A stretch of DNA of 64,000 bases. Origin: Epiperipatus broadwayi. Taxonomy: Eukaryota; Onychophora; Udeonychophora; Euonychophora; Peripatidae. The stretch is taken from NCBI GenBank assembly GCA_028023455.1, contig JAQFVV010006255.1, positions 3,970,001 through 4,034,000 on the forward strand. Reading direction: 5' to 3'. Positions 37,004 through 49,779 of this stretch are shown here, one piece after another. Position 1 is the stretch's first letter. The number at the start of each line of letters is the position of its first letter. A model generated the notes under the pieces. It saw only the letters and a list, made by a program, of their open reading frames with translations, searched no databases and was not told where the DNA came from. A program made the translations under genes and the position numbers.

Positions 37004-40000
37004 TCAGAGTTAAACACATGTCACATTTGTGGTTCATTGTTGGTTTGTATAATATTTACAAAACTGATCTTTTGTTTTTTATTCCTATTTTTTCTCCAAA
37101 TCCCATTTACAAATAACTAAATGATAATGTTGCAACCCACAGATATCAACAAAATTTAGCTAGTCCAAAAATCATCAGTTACATAAAAAAAAAACTATCT
37201 TTTTATATCAAATTCTTCAGAGCCTATAGAAAAACTACTTTTGTTTATAAGCAAACTTGTTAGTTATTATTGTTTACAAATAGTTATACATTTCTTATTT
37301 AATAGTTATTTTAAGGATAAAAGTAGGAGGAAAAAATATAAAATTTCACACTATCTGTAGTTATTCTGATCTGATGAGTAATATCTTCTCATCATTCCCC
37401 TCTGTGAAAAAATGTTGAAAAATATTTATTTTGCAGTGGGTTATTTAAAGCTATTTAACTTTTTATTATGAATATAAACAATAATGAATAAAGCAAGAGT
37501 GTGTGTGTGGGGGGGTCACCCCCCCCCAGGCAAATTAGAAGAATAAATCAGGGTAGTAAAAAGTAATTTACACATTTTATTATCGGAATATTATCTAATA
37601 TTCACTTTTAAAGTTGTGTCGTTTTTAGAAGATTGCAAATGTAATTAACTCGGCCTTAATTTACAAATTTGTTTGTGTCAGCGTTTTTAATCGCCCTCGA
37701 ACTAATACTAAGTACCCAAAAGACATATAGAAAAAATATATACTTTTTGAATTGCATCCAAAAGTAGCCATTATTAGTAGATAACCCGTAAACGTGTATG
37801 GATATTTTAACTCTAAAAAAATAATAATAGAAAGGCATTAAAAACTAAAGATTAATATTTTAATGACTATATTTATCAATACGTGAATCAATCTAAATAC
37901 AGTATAAAGAAAAATGAATAATTATAGGTACTTTTAAATTCATGTTATAGTAAAATAAGAAAGTGTAAAGATTAAAAAAAAAAAAGATAACAATAAAAAA
38001 AGAAAGATTTTACCTGAGGATTATTCTAAATACATATAAATATTTACATAAGAGTTATATACACGAGTGATAAATATATCCATATAAATGTGTATTACAT
38101 ATAAGTCTTTACACACACATAACATTGTTAAATAAAATAAATCTAAATTAGTTAAAACTTATCAAAAATAATTTATATCATAAAAAAAAAAAAAATTCTG
38201 TAAGCAATCTTTTACATAATTATGCACGAGTAAAGTAACCTGAAAACTTAAATCGAAAAATTTCCCACATTTTTCTCTTTTTAGCAGGTTAATGACAAGG
38301 AGCTCATAATCGGTTGCCAGAAAGGCCTAATGACTTTATCATTATAGTCAAGATTTGAATTTTTCAGCTAGAAAACTTTTTATTTCAAAGTTGTTGATCC
38401 TTAGCGAAGTCGGCTGGATCAATGAGGTCACCTGACCTTTCTTAAAAGGATCGTAAAACTTTCAACGATGGCTTTTCACAGACAGTTTACATTCAAAATG
38501 CAAATGCAGTAGGATTTGCACATGTTGTTGTTATTGTTGCTGGAATGAGGAGGTCTGAAATAAAGGATTTAAATTTATTATTACAAATCGTGTAATATCG
38601 AACAATAAAATTTAAATGAGGTAAAAATTTAAGTTTTTTTCAAAAAAAGGGTGTATCATATCAAAATTTCGGAAGAATCATTTAAAGAAAATAAATTAAT
38701 TTTAAAATCTATCTGCTGGAGATATAAATGCTCCCCCCAACAATAAACAATTAAAAAAATTTCACATTTTTGTCTCTGGAGTATATATATATGAGTTCTC
38801 TGCTTAAAAGTAACGAAAGAGCATTATACCATGAACAAGAAATATTCGATAATTGTCGATGATAGTTTAATACAATTTATATTCTCATCTACATTTTAGC
38901 TATTATTATATTTTGCATCATTAAGCGAAAAAGATGAAGAGCAGTATATAACTTTACTAATGATCATTGGTTGAAAAATGCTTTATAGTTTCTTATTACA
39001 AAATAATTTATAAATATTCAAATCACATTTTAAAAATGAACGGGCAACATATACATTTATAACAACTTTATGTATACAAATGAAAAATATATGTAAAGTA
39101 ACTTGACTTTGTATTAGTATCTTTGAAATCCAAAGAACATTCATTAGAGCATGCGCAAAAGTTTGTAGGAATAGATTGAAACATTTTATGATTTAAAAAA
39201 AAAAACACAAACTCATACATTTATAAGTATATGTAAATTTGTATTTTTAAAGTAAAAAATGCATATACTTTGCAGCAAAAAGAGAATTTTACTTATAATT
39301 TTTTCAGATCCTGTTGACTACCAAAATCTTAATTATAAAATTATCATCAAAAATTATCATCAAAATTCACAGAATTTTCCATTTAATTTTCTATTAAAAG
39401 ATAAATTAATGAAGTGAAAGATTCACAATTTTTGTTGACCATAGATAATTTTTAATTAATTTTAATTTTAAAAAACTTTTGCTGAAACTATAGTAACTAA
39501 TGTTGTTATTTTATATAATTTGATAAGTTTGAATAAACTTCAAAAAGTTTCTTTTTAACTATATACAATAATATTTCAAAACTAAAAACCTTTTTTTGAA
39601 TTATCAACTGAAATATTTTGATTTCTTCAAACATATTTGCATCAATAAATCACCATTCAAATGAAGATGTAAATCATGACGCCATTTGAATAAGTATTTT
39701 GATAAAATTATAACATGTCATTCTTATATTAAGATCCCAAAATATTTTTATGCTTTTCAAAAACATTAAATCAATTTTAAAATGTTATCAATGCAGTATT
39801 TAAATATAAGCTAATTGTAGGCAATTTATTTTCATCTTAATCAAAGAATTTTTTTTTTTTTTAACTCTTATACAAAGAATTGAAACTTTGTGATTACATC
39901 TAATTCTTCTGCAATTTGTTTTACTATAATGATGGTATTTTTGAATAGTTTAATTCATTAGTTTTCAAAAATGAATGCAATTTTTCTAAATGTTTTGATG

Positions 40001-41273
40001 CCATATCTCTATACATTCTTTGATTTTGTAAAATTTTATTTAAAGTATTAATCTTTGATAAAATTTCAAGCCAAATAAGCAAAGTGATTTAAAATTTAAT
40101 CATTATTTTGTTATTATAAACATAAAATCTCACTTTTCAATGTGTGATCAAGTATGTTATTAGAAATTTTATTTAAGGCACTTTTAAAGTGAAAAATTTG
40201 AAAATGAACAAGCTATAATACTTTCAAAAGGGCAATCTTGTATTGTTTTAATTAAAGGGTTAGAAATAAAATTTTAAATATGCTTTTTAAAAAAATATAG
40301 TATATACTTTTTATAAAACACACAAAAAAAATTGGACTTATATTAAAGATTTTGCTATATCTCCCAGTAGAAAATTTAATATTTGGCTTTTCACTTTCAA
40401 ATAATAAATGCATTTGTATTTCTGAATGAACTGCCCTCCTATTGGAATCATTATCATCATCTTGCTGATGATAATTTAACTCCAAATTGTTCAAAATAGT
40501 TGTGAATGCTTTGTATAATTATTTTGCTATTGTCTTATGAATTACTTCAAATTTAATAAAATTTTGTTTCAATTCATCATCTGTTATATTAATATAAGAA
40601 CAAATAAAAGTTGTTCTTGATGCCTCCCTCTTCAATGACTATTTGTACTTTATTTGTTATTGTACTTATTAATTCATTTTGAATTGAATGGGATAAATAT
40701 TGCTATCCTTTTTTATTTAAATGATAATTTAAAACTGAATTAAATTTCACAATCAACTTAATTAAGTCCAAAATGTTTATTATTTCCCAGAAATCTAAAT
40801 TATGTTGGACTAATAATCACTTGAAAAGCTTGTTCTAAATATGCAGTTTTTAATTTCAAATATTTTTCTAGATCTTTATCAATTAGATTATCTTTGTGAA
40901 AATTATGATCTAATTGAAGTCATTTGTAAGTTATTTGTTTATAGCTTGTAAATATATTGAAGACTATTTGTGCTATTATAAATGAGCTGTCAATGCCATT
41001 GATTCATAGATTCTAAGAACAAGAAGATCAAGCAATTCAAAGAAAACTTGTATATTCCTCTTCTATTATTTTCAGCAATGAGCAAAAAAAATGAATACAT
41101 TCTGTAGTTTATTTAAATATTTATCATTATTTTTACAAAATATTTGTATAGTCATTATTAAAAAAATATATTTTCATGATTACATTTAGATTTTTTTATT
41201 TTAAAAATACAAATTAAGAAAGTTGTAGTAATGGTAAAAAGGAAACTACAATTGATAATACAATGTTTATAAG
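37004..41273. other. AT-rich non-coding stretch with a CpG-richer patch
   Basis: No family recognised. At 37509-37527 there is a G7-TCA-C9 hairpin. From about 37610 to 38560 CpG dinucleotides are more frequent than in the surroundings (cactcggcc, cgccctcgaa, agcgaagtcggctgg), and an ATGCAAAT octamer occurs near 38498. This could be a regulatory or promoter-like patch, but I see no supported exon in it. Confidence 0.35.
37509..37527. repeat. G7-TCA-C9 mini-palindrome
   Basis: A run of seven G, TCA, then nine C, after a GT repeat. It can fold as a GC-only stem, which is striking in DNA this AT-rich. Confidence 0.85.
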
Positions 41274-41287
41274 TACAACTTTCAATT
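41274..41287. repeat. Target-site duplication, left copy (14 bp)
   Basis: tacaactttcaatt, identical to 41441-41454. Confidence 0.9.
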
Positions 41288-41440
41288 AAACAAGGCAAAA
41301 CTCTCTCCATACAGTAGTGCCACCCTGTGCCAAACAGAGTAATCAATGGATGCCAAAAGGCTTGTGCATAAAATTCCTATCTAGTGCCTACTCATTATGT
41401 GCTAGTATAAGAGAGGGTGATCATGTGATGTTTAGTAGTT
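41288..41440 (+). mobile_element. A/B-family repeat, compact copy with 14-bp TSD
   Basis: 153 bp: aaacaaggcaaaactct ... ctagtgcctactca (module A) joined directly to ttatgtgctagtataagaga ... gatcatgtgatgtttagtag (module B), without part x. The exact duplication defines both ends and agrees with the ends of the 9809-10123 copy. Confidence 0.9.
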
Positions 41441-41454
41441 TACAACTTTCAATT
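41441..41454. repeat. Target-site duplication, right copy (14 bp)
   Basis: tacaactttcaatt, matching 41274-41287. Confidence 0.9.
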
Positions 41455-41888
41455 TTAGAACAGAATTGTATATCTTTATGATGATGTAACAATAATTTGT
41501 TCAAGTTTTAGAAATAAAGTTATGATCAAGAAAGATTTTATTTATTTATTTATTTACTGGCATTGCAGTAATATTCCAATAAGAAAAAAAAAATTATTTT
41601 CATTTCATATTTCACTTTTTTTATATATATTTGCAAAATTCAAATATAATTTTTTAGGATGTTTTTCAATTTTAACCTTATATTTCTCATATATAAATCA
41701 AATCCAATTTAGAAAATTTTGATATAAAATAAAGATGTAAATACTAAAATCAAATATTAAACAATTATTCATATTACCACTAGTGAAACAAAGAAAATGA
41801 CCACTAGCTGAAAGGCTAAAATTAGACAACTTTATAAACATGTCCATAATTTTATAATAAATATTTGTAAATAAAATTATATATTTAG

Positions 41889-41903
41889 ATTAAAAAATAT
41901 TAT
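41889..41903. repeat. Target-site duplication, left copy (15 bp)
   Basis: attaaaaaatattat, identical to 42021-42035. The sequence is low in complexity, so this is less certain than the other duplications. Confidence 0.65.
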
Positions 41904-42020
41904 TTACTGAGGCTATAACCTCAATAATATGCGTATAAAATGTGATAGTAGGGACCTCTACAGGTGTTGTAAATATTACTTACGTAATCAATGTGCGTTT
42001 AATAAATTTATAATTACAAC
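41904..42020 (+). mobile_element. 117-bp short insert, second repeat family
   Basis: Contains two small hairpins (gaggctataacctc, gtagggacctctac), then atattacttacgtaatcaat and gtgcgtttaataaatttata. The same pieces occur at 61304-61411, but there the gcgtataaaatgtga-tagggacctc part is inverted while the acttacgtaatcaatgtgcg part keeps its orientation. It looks like a small non-autonomous element. No coding potential. Confidence 0.65.
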
Positions 42021-42035
42021 ATTAAAAAATATTAT
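42021..42035. repeat. Target-site duplication, right copy (15 bp)
   Basis: attaaaaaatattat, matching 41889-41903. Confidence 0.65.
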
Positions 42036-45000
42036 AAGTATCTAATATTCAATGTTTACATTTGTTTACTACATTCAACAGATTCATAATTAGCATAAAC
42101 TTAATGATGCTAAAATTATATGACTTTTGTGAAAATTATCATACCTATATTAATTCAATACTAAGTTAACAGCACAAGCTACCACTACTTCTAATAGTAA
42201 ACTTAATGAATATAAACCAAAATAAACTACCTTCTGTTAACTAGCTTATGATGATTTATATGATAATTCTAACTTATTTTTGGAAAATGTTAAATACATA
42301 TATCAGAAGAAATACACTAATAATAAAAGAATATAATAAACTACAATTATCAAGGTCTGAGACTTTTATCTATGCCCCACAGATACATTTAAAGCTTTAT
42401 CCTTAATCTATTATGTGAAAGTAAACCAATAAAAATTAATTTCATAATTGATTATTATTCATTTTCTCTGTAAAATTTATTAAGAGAAAATATTACACTT
42501 GTTCAAAAAATGATGTGTATTTAAAAGTGTTTGCCTCAACTACATATTCAAATTGTTGATAGCTTAAGGGTTGATTGTTATAATATTTAAACTTACATGG
42601 GAAGAGATCTTCAAGATATTCCTAGAAATTTTATTAAACCAATAAAAATAAAAAACTTCTACAAGTTTATACTGAATCAATCATAATTCATTTGATATAA
42701 TGTTTTACAACTGAAAATATAATCTAATTAATAACTTGAATGAAAAATATAACAAATATTTTTATAGCTGTATAAGATACAACAGTTTTTGTAAATGTGG
42801 TGTATGATAAAAGTTGTAGCATGCTATATGTTAACCACTTAGAACAATAACAACTTAAATAATAATGTAATCTACCTACAAAAAGAAACCAAATATGTTT
42901 CTATTTAAAATAACACAGAAACTACATATAAAAAAGGTATTTAACTTATATAAATATTTTTTAAATATAATGAAACTTTATTAAATATAATATCAAATAA
43001 AAAAGAAATTATAAATAATATCATTTCTCTGTAAATTACTTATATTGCTACATTTTATTTCAAATTCATAGGTGCAGACTTTAGAACAACCTATGCAAAT
43101 AGTTTTAATTTGCACTATGACTAGATCAAATCTTGTAAGTAGAGATTTTCCATCCCAATATATTCCAAAAGTCCTATAATACTGCTGTACATAAATGAGA
43201 CATTTATTTTATATACTGCTGTATATTTTTTATGTAAATTATATAAATTAATCTATTTTTTAACCAGCATATTTCAAATAAGTCTTTCAAAAAATACATA
43301 AATAATCTCAAATAACTGCTATTACATTAGAAATCATTAAATTTCCTATAATTCTATTAAAGATCAAATATATCTATAACATTTATAAACCCATATGGTT
43401 ATTAGTTTAGTATTATCCAATTCCCACACATTGCTTATGTGAATGATCATGTACCTCAATGAACTATATTGTTTCTTATTTGGGAGTTCACAAAAAGATC
43501 AAACATTGAAATTGACACAGATGGAAACATAATCCATTAATCTTAAGATTCAGAGTTTATCAATATGTCACTGCATTAAATTATATAGTTATTAAATTAT
43601 GTCTGCCGGCAAACATAACACATACTTGTTCTGATCAAATTCATATTAGGAGGCATTTTCATATTTTTTTTCAAGGATTTCAATTGTGAATTTAAAATAA
43701 AATTTGGCGTAGAGTGGCTGGATAAAACAAAATAATGCTTATGCAAATGTATAAAGATATTAATTTTTAACAAGGATTAAAGTTAAAATTTGAAACCAAA
43801 AAAATAAAATACAGTCACTTATAAAATAAATTTATGTGATATTTATTAGAAAATACACTAAAGAAAGTTCATCAAAGAATAATTTAGAGATTACTAAATT
43901 TAGATTGTGCAAGACCCCAATAATCTCATATTTGTAATATATACTGTTATGTATAAATATGTACATTTTTAAACAAATTTTTGAGTAGCAATATTTATAT
44001 TATTGTAATTATGATTTTAAATCAAATATATTAAAATATTTTTTTCATCTGTTAATCTTTTTCTGACATTAGTTTTACAAATTCCTGTAAACAATCTTTC
44101 TTATATCTCTGCTAATTTTTAAATTAAAGTTACTTTAAATAAAAGATATATAAATATAATTGGTTGGTGTATTGACTGCAATATCAGAACTATAAGAGTA
44201 GAACGTAAGTAAAATAACTGTATTTGTTAAGGTTGTGACTTACACTTTTATTTTCTTTGCAATTTACCTTATAAAAAACAACATTTAAACAAATAAAAAT
44301 GCTTAGGTCCAATTATAAATTAAATTATTAAATATTTTTATTATGCATATACATATGTATAATTGTACTTTATGTGGTGTATATATTTGTGGATTCGAAA
44401 AATCACACGTATTTAACATTATCCCTTAATATATTTTTCTTTCCCTCTATAATGCCCAAACTATTTGTATAATATATGTTTCAATAATATTTAATTTGAT
44501 ATTTTATTAACTAATGCATTTAGCTATTATATTTCAGCACTTTTATGATAACAATATGAGATTACACAAATCATTAAATTTTCAACTATGACTTAACTAA
44601 TTTAAGACAAGTTCTTTTATGGGAGATATCATTAATTATTCTTATAACTGACAAGTTTTCAAATCATTAACTTAGATAGGTCCATAAAAAGAAAAGACTC
44701 AAATAGTTTTTGCAGTCAATGTACTAATGAGAATTATTCTTTTATTTTTTAAAAAATGTTTGATATCTATTAAATATATGTATTTATGTTCTCTCAAAAG
44801 CAGATTGAATTACTAGACAATAGAGCACTATGAGCAAGCAATAACATATAATTATTATTGATGATAATCTAAACACAATTTATTCAGTATCTCAACATTA
44901 CTCTTACTATGCTGCAGTACTTATATAAAAACTTTGTACATATAAGTTAGATTATTTTCATCATTTAGTATATAAGATATATAAGCACAGACTTTCACAC

Positions 45001-46014
45001 AACCCACCACTCTCCACACTATCTCATAACACTGATTTTCAATTTTCAATTGGATGGATGGTTGAAGAGTTGAAGCATGGAGTAGACTGAAGTCTGTCCA
45101 TTAAAGTATGAGGTTTGGCTATCTTAATATATATTTGAGCACTTATAGCATATATGTGTAGAGATGGTAATCTGGACCAACTGATGATTGCTGGTTTTTA
45201 GAAAAATTAAACATTATTTATACTTCTACAAAAATCAACTGTTAGTAATAACATGTGGAATAACCCCATGAATGTTTTAGAAAAAATATAAATAAAGTTT
45301 GAATTTTTTAAAGAACACTTAACAATTTAACTAGATCATAGACATGGTCCAATGAATAACTATGAATAAAATGTGATTATCACAAATCTCCAGACAGCCA
45401 TGAAAGAATTAAATTATTTTTTCTATGGGATATTTGAAAACATTAGCTTATTGTTAATAACTTGATAGGTGCTCTATTTTTATGAATATATTTAGTATAT
45501 TTAAAAATATACTCCTAATAACAGAAGAGTAATCCTCTTTTGTGTTTGGAACCTTTGCATGTTCTAGTTCTAATTATTATGTTTTAATTTTAAAGTACTT
45601 GATACCCTTCTATTTATATTTAAATGTTAGACTAATATGTATAATATTTGGGCATTAAACAAACATGATAGTTTCCAGAATTACATAGAATGTCTATAAT
45701 GTTACAGCTTCTTATCTATTGCTAAATAGAGGATTCTATATTTCCATAAATAGCTAATAGTCTTTTAATAAGTCTGGATATGATAAACTCAATGATTACA
45801 TTTCACAACTTAATATAAAAGCAAAATCTAATTAAGTTTTTAATTTTTTGCTTTTATCTTTAATTATCCATGGAATAAGCAACTTAACTATTAATTAACA
45901 CAGAAGATAATATAGATTATAAGAAATTTCTTTCACATTTACTAAATTATCCATAAAATATTCCAAATCTATTGTGAAAGAAAATATATGGTGTTATGTT
46001 TTTCAGAGTTTAAT
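42036..46014. other. AT-rich stretch, nothing recognised
   Basis: No coding block or repeat family seen. A donor-like acttac occurs near 42591, but the implied 25-base exon lacks any supporting similarity. Confidence 0.4.
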
Positions 46015-46446
46015 GTGCATTGGTTGCTTGAGATAGAATGAAGGATGAATAAATTAAAAAATTCTGAGCTCAAAATCCCTCTATTTATATACATAAAAAC
46101 CATGTAATCAAATTACATATTGCCTTAGATTTACATTTTGCTTGTGAAAGTAATATAAGTTCTTCCCATCTGTCTTCTATTAATATATATGGATATGTCA
46201 TGTCTGATAATAGAAGGGGTTAGATTGACTTAATGTCTATGTAGGTATGAATATAATATCAAATCCAACAAGGGCTTTGAATGTTCCATTGTCAGTTTTT
46301 CAATGAAATGGATGGTTAAATATATTGGGAATCATTAATCTTTTTTTCATGTATATGGTCATGTGTATCCATTGCTTGAGATAGAGTGGAGTATGAATAG
46401 ATAGAAAAATCTGAGTTCAAATCTCTCTATTTACTTCAAAACCAAG
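46015..46446 (+). repeat. Two ~85-bp related units, possible tRNA-like SINE heads
   Basis: Units at 46015-46100 and 46361-46446 share cattg-ttgcttgagatag and then tgagctcaaaatccctctat in the first, tgagttcaaatctctctatt in the second. The second resembles a polymerase III B box (GGTTCAAATCC). No clear A box, no flanking duplications. The 260 bases between them are not repeated. Confidence 0.4.
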
Positions 46447-48159
46447 TTTGTTGATTCAAAGAAAAAAAAGCTTATAAATCACACTCTTTTGTCCCAATGT
46501 GAAACTTAGTTGTGCATGATTCATAATCTGGGCAGATATATCATGGCTTTCTCTTAATCAAATTACCATTTCTATCTTGATACTTAATAAACAGCATGTG
46601 AGTTGAACACTTGTGAATTAGTTTTATTATTTGGCACAAACATTATTTCCAGACATCACTTTCTGATTCCAAGATGATAAACATTTCTATATATGAAGTC
46701 TTTATTGTTAAATACTTTTGATTTTAATCAATAATTTTATACATTTTTTTATAATCTGGATCATGTAATTTACAAGTTACTAAATGTCTACATGCTATTT
46801 TAAATTAAAATTAAAAAGTATATATTCTAGCACCATTTTCCAGAGAAAAGGTTTTTCTTTAAGATAGATAGTTTGATATTAAAGTAGAGTCTGTTCAAAT
46901 GTTATATAATTCCTGCCCAAGTACAATACAAATCGTTCTTGATGCAAATAGATATGCTTACATCAAATAGTAATGTTGTGTTGCCATTATTTTGTCCACA
47001 TTCAGATATCATAAATTTGAGAAATTGAAAATGGATGCAAATCAATAAAACATAAAAAGTTATTTTTACTATTTTATTACATTATTTATTTTAATAGTTA
47101 TTAAATTATGTACTTTTGACATTATTTTCAATGTTAATATAAAATTTATTATTATATTTGTGGAACAGTTAATAAGCAAATATAAAGATAATCCTGCTTT
47201 AAAGGGAGCAATTTATTTTTTTCACTGCAGTTAAATTGATTAATTCCATAAATAAAATCATTTTAATTAGATCTTTATGATTTATTAGGAAATATTTTTA
47301 TTTGTTAGTCTAAAATATTAGATTAGTTGTTTTTTTTTTGTTTTTGTATATATATTTACAATTCATTTATGTGTGTGGTTTTTTTTAAATTTCAATGTCT
47401 TATTGTATTAGCTTCAAATGTAATTAATTCATTTATTCTTTATTAGTTACGGTTTTTAGGTTATATTTTTGTAATTTTGTTTTCTTTGGATTTTTTTGAA
47501 AATTATTTACGATAATTTTTTCGTTTACTTAATTTATTTCTTTACTAATACTTCACGTATTTATATAAAATACTTTTTTTTTTTACTTTTTTATTTAATG
47601 TATGTAGACAAAATGTGCTAATTTGTATATTGAAATTTATTCACAGATTTAATTTAAAAAGTTGTTGTTGTTTTTTTTTTAAAAATTAAACAGAAAGATA
47701 AGATTCAAAAGCAAAAGAATGTTGATCCTGTAAAAAATTGCTCGTAATTATATATATATAATAATAGTTAAAATTACCCCAAATTCAAACTTCAACAAGA
47801 CTAGCCAAAAAAAAAAAAAAATTCTAAACACTACCAATGGTTTCCGAGCTAATGCAGATTACTCAAGTGGGAAAAAACTAAAAAACATATCAAGTCTTAA
47901 ACAAAAAATATTATTCTGAAGCGATTAACTTCTTAAAGACTTCTTTTAATATTAAAAGTATGTGGGATGTAATTGGGAAGTGTGGAAAGGTATATATTTG
48001 TTAATATGATTTTAGTCCTTTGCATGTGAAAAGTCTGCTTTGGCAAAGAAACCATTGGTTGTGTTATAGAGTTTCTTTTCTTTGGGTAGTCTTGCTTAAT
48101 TTTGAATATGGAGTAATTTTAATTATTTTATTGAATAGTTTAGTTTAGGTTTTTAATAC

Positions 48160-48292
48160 TTGCCTGCCTGCCCACCCACCAGCCTGCCTACCTATCTATC
48201 CACCCATCTACCACCATACCCACCCACTCACCTACCTACCACCCTATCCACCCACCTACCATTTTACCTACCTACCTATCTATCTATATGTC
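48160..48292 (+). repeat. Imperfect CCTG/CCTA/CCCA/CTAT tetranucleotide array
   Basis: C-rich tetranucleotide repeats drift from cctgcctgcccacccacc through cctacctacc to ctatctatctat. The strand asymmetry (no G in most of it) is strong. Confidence 0.85.
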
Positions 48293-49779
48293 AGATACAG
48301 TAGAATCTGCTATAAGAAAGGTTTTTTATTGTGAAGAAATTGCGAAACAAACAATTTTCTTATTAAATTAGTACTTGTCAACAAAGGCATATGTTATACA
48401 AAAACATTTTTGGCATGTTTTACGAGGCTTAGATTATCAATTTAGTTTAAATTATTTGTTTATAGGTGCATTTAAAAGTGAAAATACATTATAGTTAATA
48501 TTATTTTTTTAGTTATTATAATAATTTTAATCATAAAACTAAAAATAAAACTTAGAAAACTTAATGCACATAATATAGTTGCTATAGAATGCAAAAGATT
48601 CAGATCTCTCTTAAAAACTGATTAATGTAACTTAAAAAAAAATGTCTAAATAAAAAAACAAAAATGTTTTTACTACTTCAAGTTTGCTTATGCGTTTCAA
48701 AGATTGATTTCATTTTCATTATAAACTAGAAAACAAGAATTATAACTCCACAACAACAAACAAATAATTTTCAAGTGAATATAATATATAGCTAAATCAA
48801 TGATCAGTGAATTCTTCTGAAAAAGTCTTTCATGAAAGAAGTTGAGACTATAGATTGCATGTTAAATATTTGCCAATATTAAAATAGCTAGCATTTTTTA
48901 AAAATATGTTGTAAATGGGATTGGGAATGATACTCAAGATCACTAGTAATTAAAATATTTTTTATCATTATTAAAAATCTAGAATATTTAACATTTTCCA
49001 ATATATTTTAAAACGTTAAGTTACATATGTACATTAAAATGTGATCAAAAAATTTGTTCACCATTCAGGTAAGTTTGCTCTGGTTTGCTACTCTTTTAAT
49101 TCATTCAAGTGTTCTCGATTTAGAATTTGTCATTTCAAGTTCGTGATTTTCATTTGTTTCTAAAAACAACATCAACTGATAGACACAAGAAAGAAAAAAT
49201 ACCATTAATAATAACTTTTTTAAAGTGCATATTAAATAATGTTTAATTTAAAAAATTCTAGTGAAAATCTTATTGCAAAAAAAGATTTAAAAAAAAAGTG
49301 CTGAGCATTATTTAATTAGAGATAATTTTTTTTTCCATATGTCAAAGCATCCGCAAAAAAGTGAAATAAAAATAATCAATAAATTTATGTTTTCTCGAAT
49401 TTATAGAAATGCTGTATTAAAATAAATTATTATTAAAATAATATACAAAATGTAATATAAATGTATACCTAATAGATAATATAGTTTTTATTATTATTAT
49501 TTAATAATTTTTTTAAATTTCTAAAGCATTATAATGCTTTAACTTTTGACATATCAACATTTTTGCATTATCTCCTAGCAGTAGTTTGAGTTATAAGTCA
49601 ACAATTTATTTTGCTATTAAAATCTTTATTCTATATTATGAATCATATATTAGATTAAATTTATTACAAATACAATTTTACAAATGAAGAACATCCTAAA
49701 ATGTCATATTTGATTTTTACAAATATGGAAAAATAATAATAAAGATACATAATGAGAGCAATACATTTTTTTTTATATA
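48293..49779. other. AT-rich stretch, nothing recognised
   Basis: Also covers the character of 46447-48159 to its left: homopolymer T and A runs, with no open frame or motif of note. Confidence 0.4.

Noticed and set aside
38430-38550. Possible exon or promoter near atttcagACCTCC (minus) and MAFHRQFTFKMQ (plus)
   Set aside because: Both frames stop within about 20 codons and neither resembles a known protein.
42595-42620. 25-base candidate exon with acttac donor on the minus strand
   Set aside because: Too short, no similarity to AGXT2 or any other family that I recognise.
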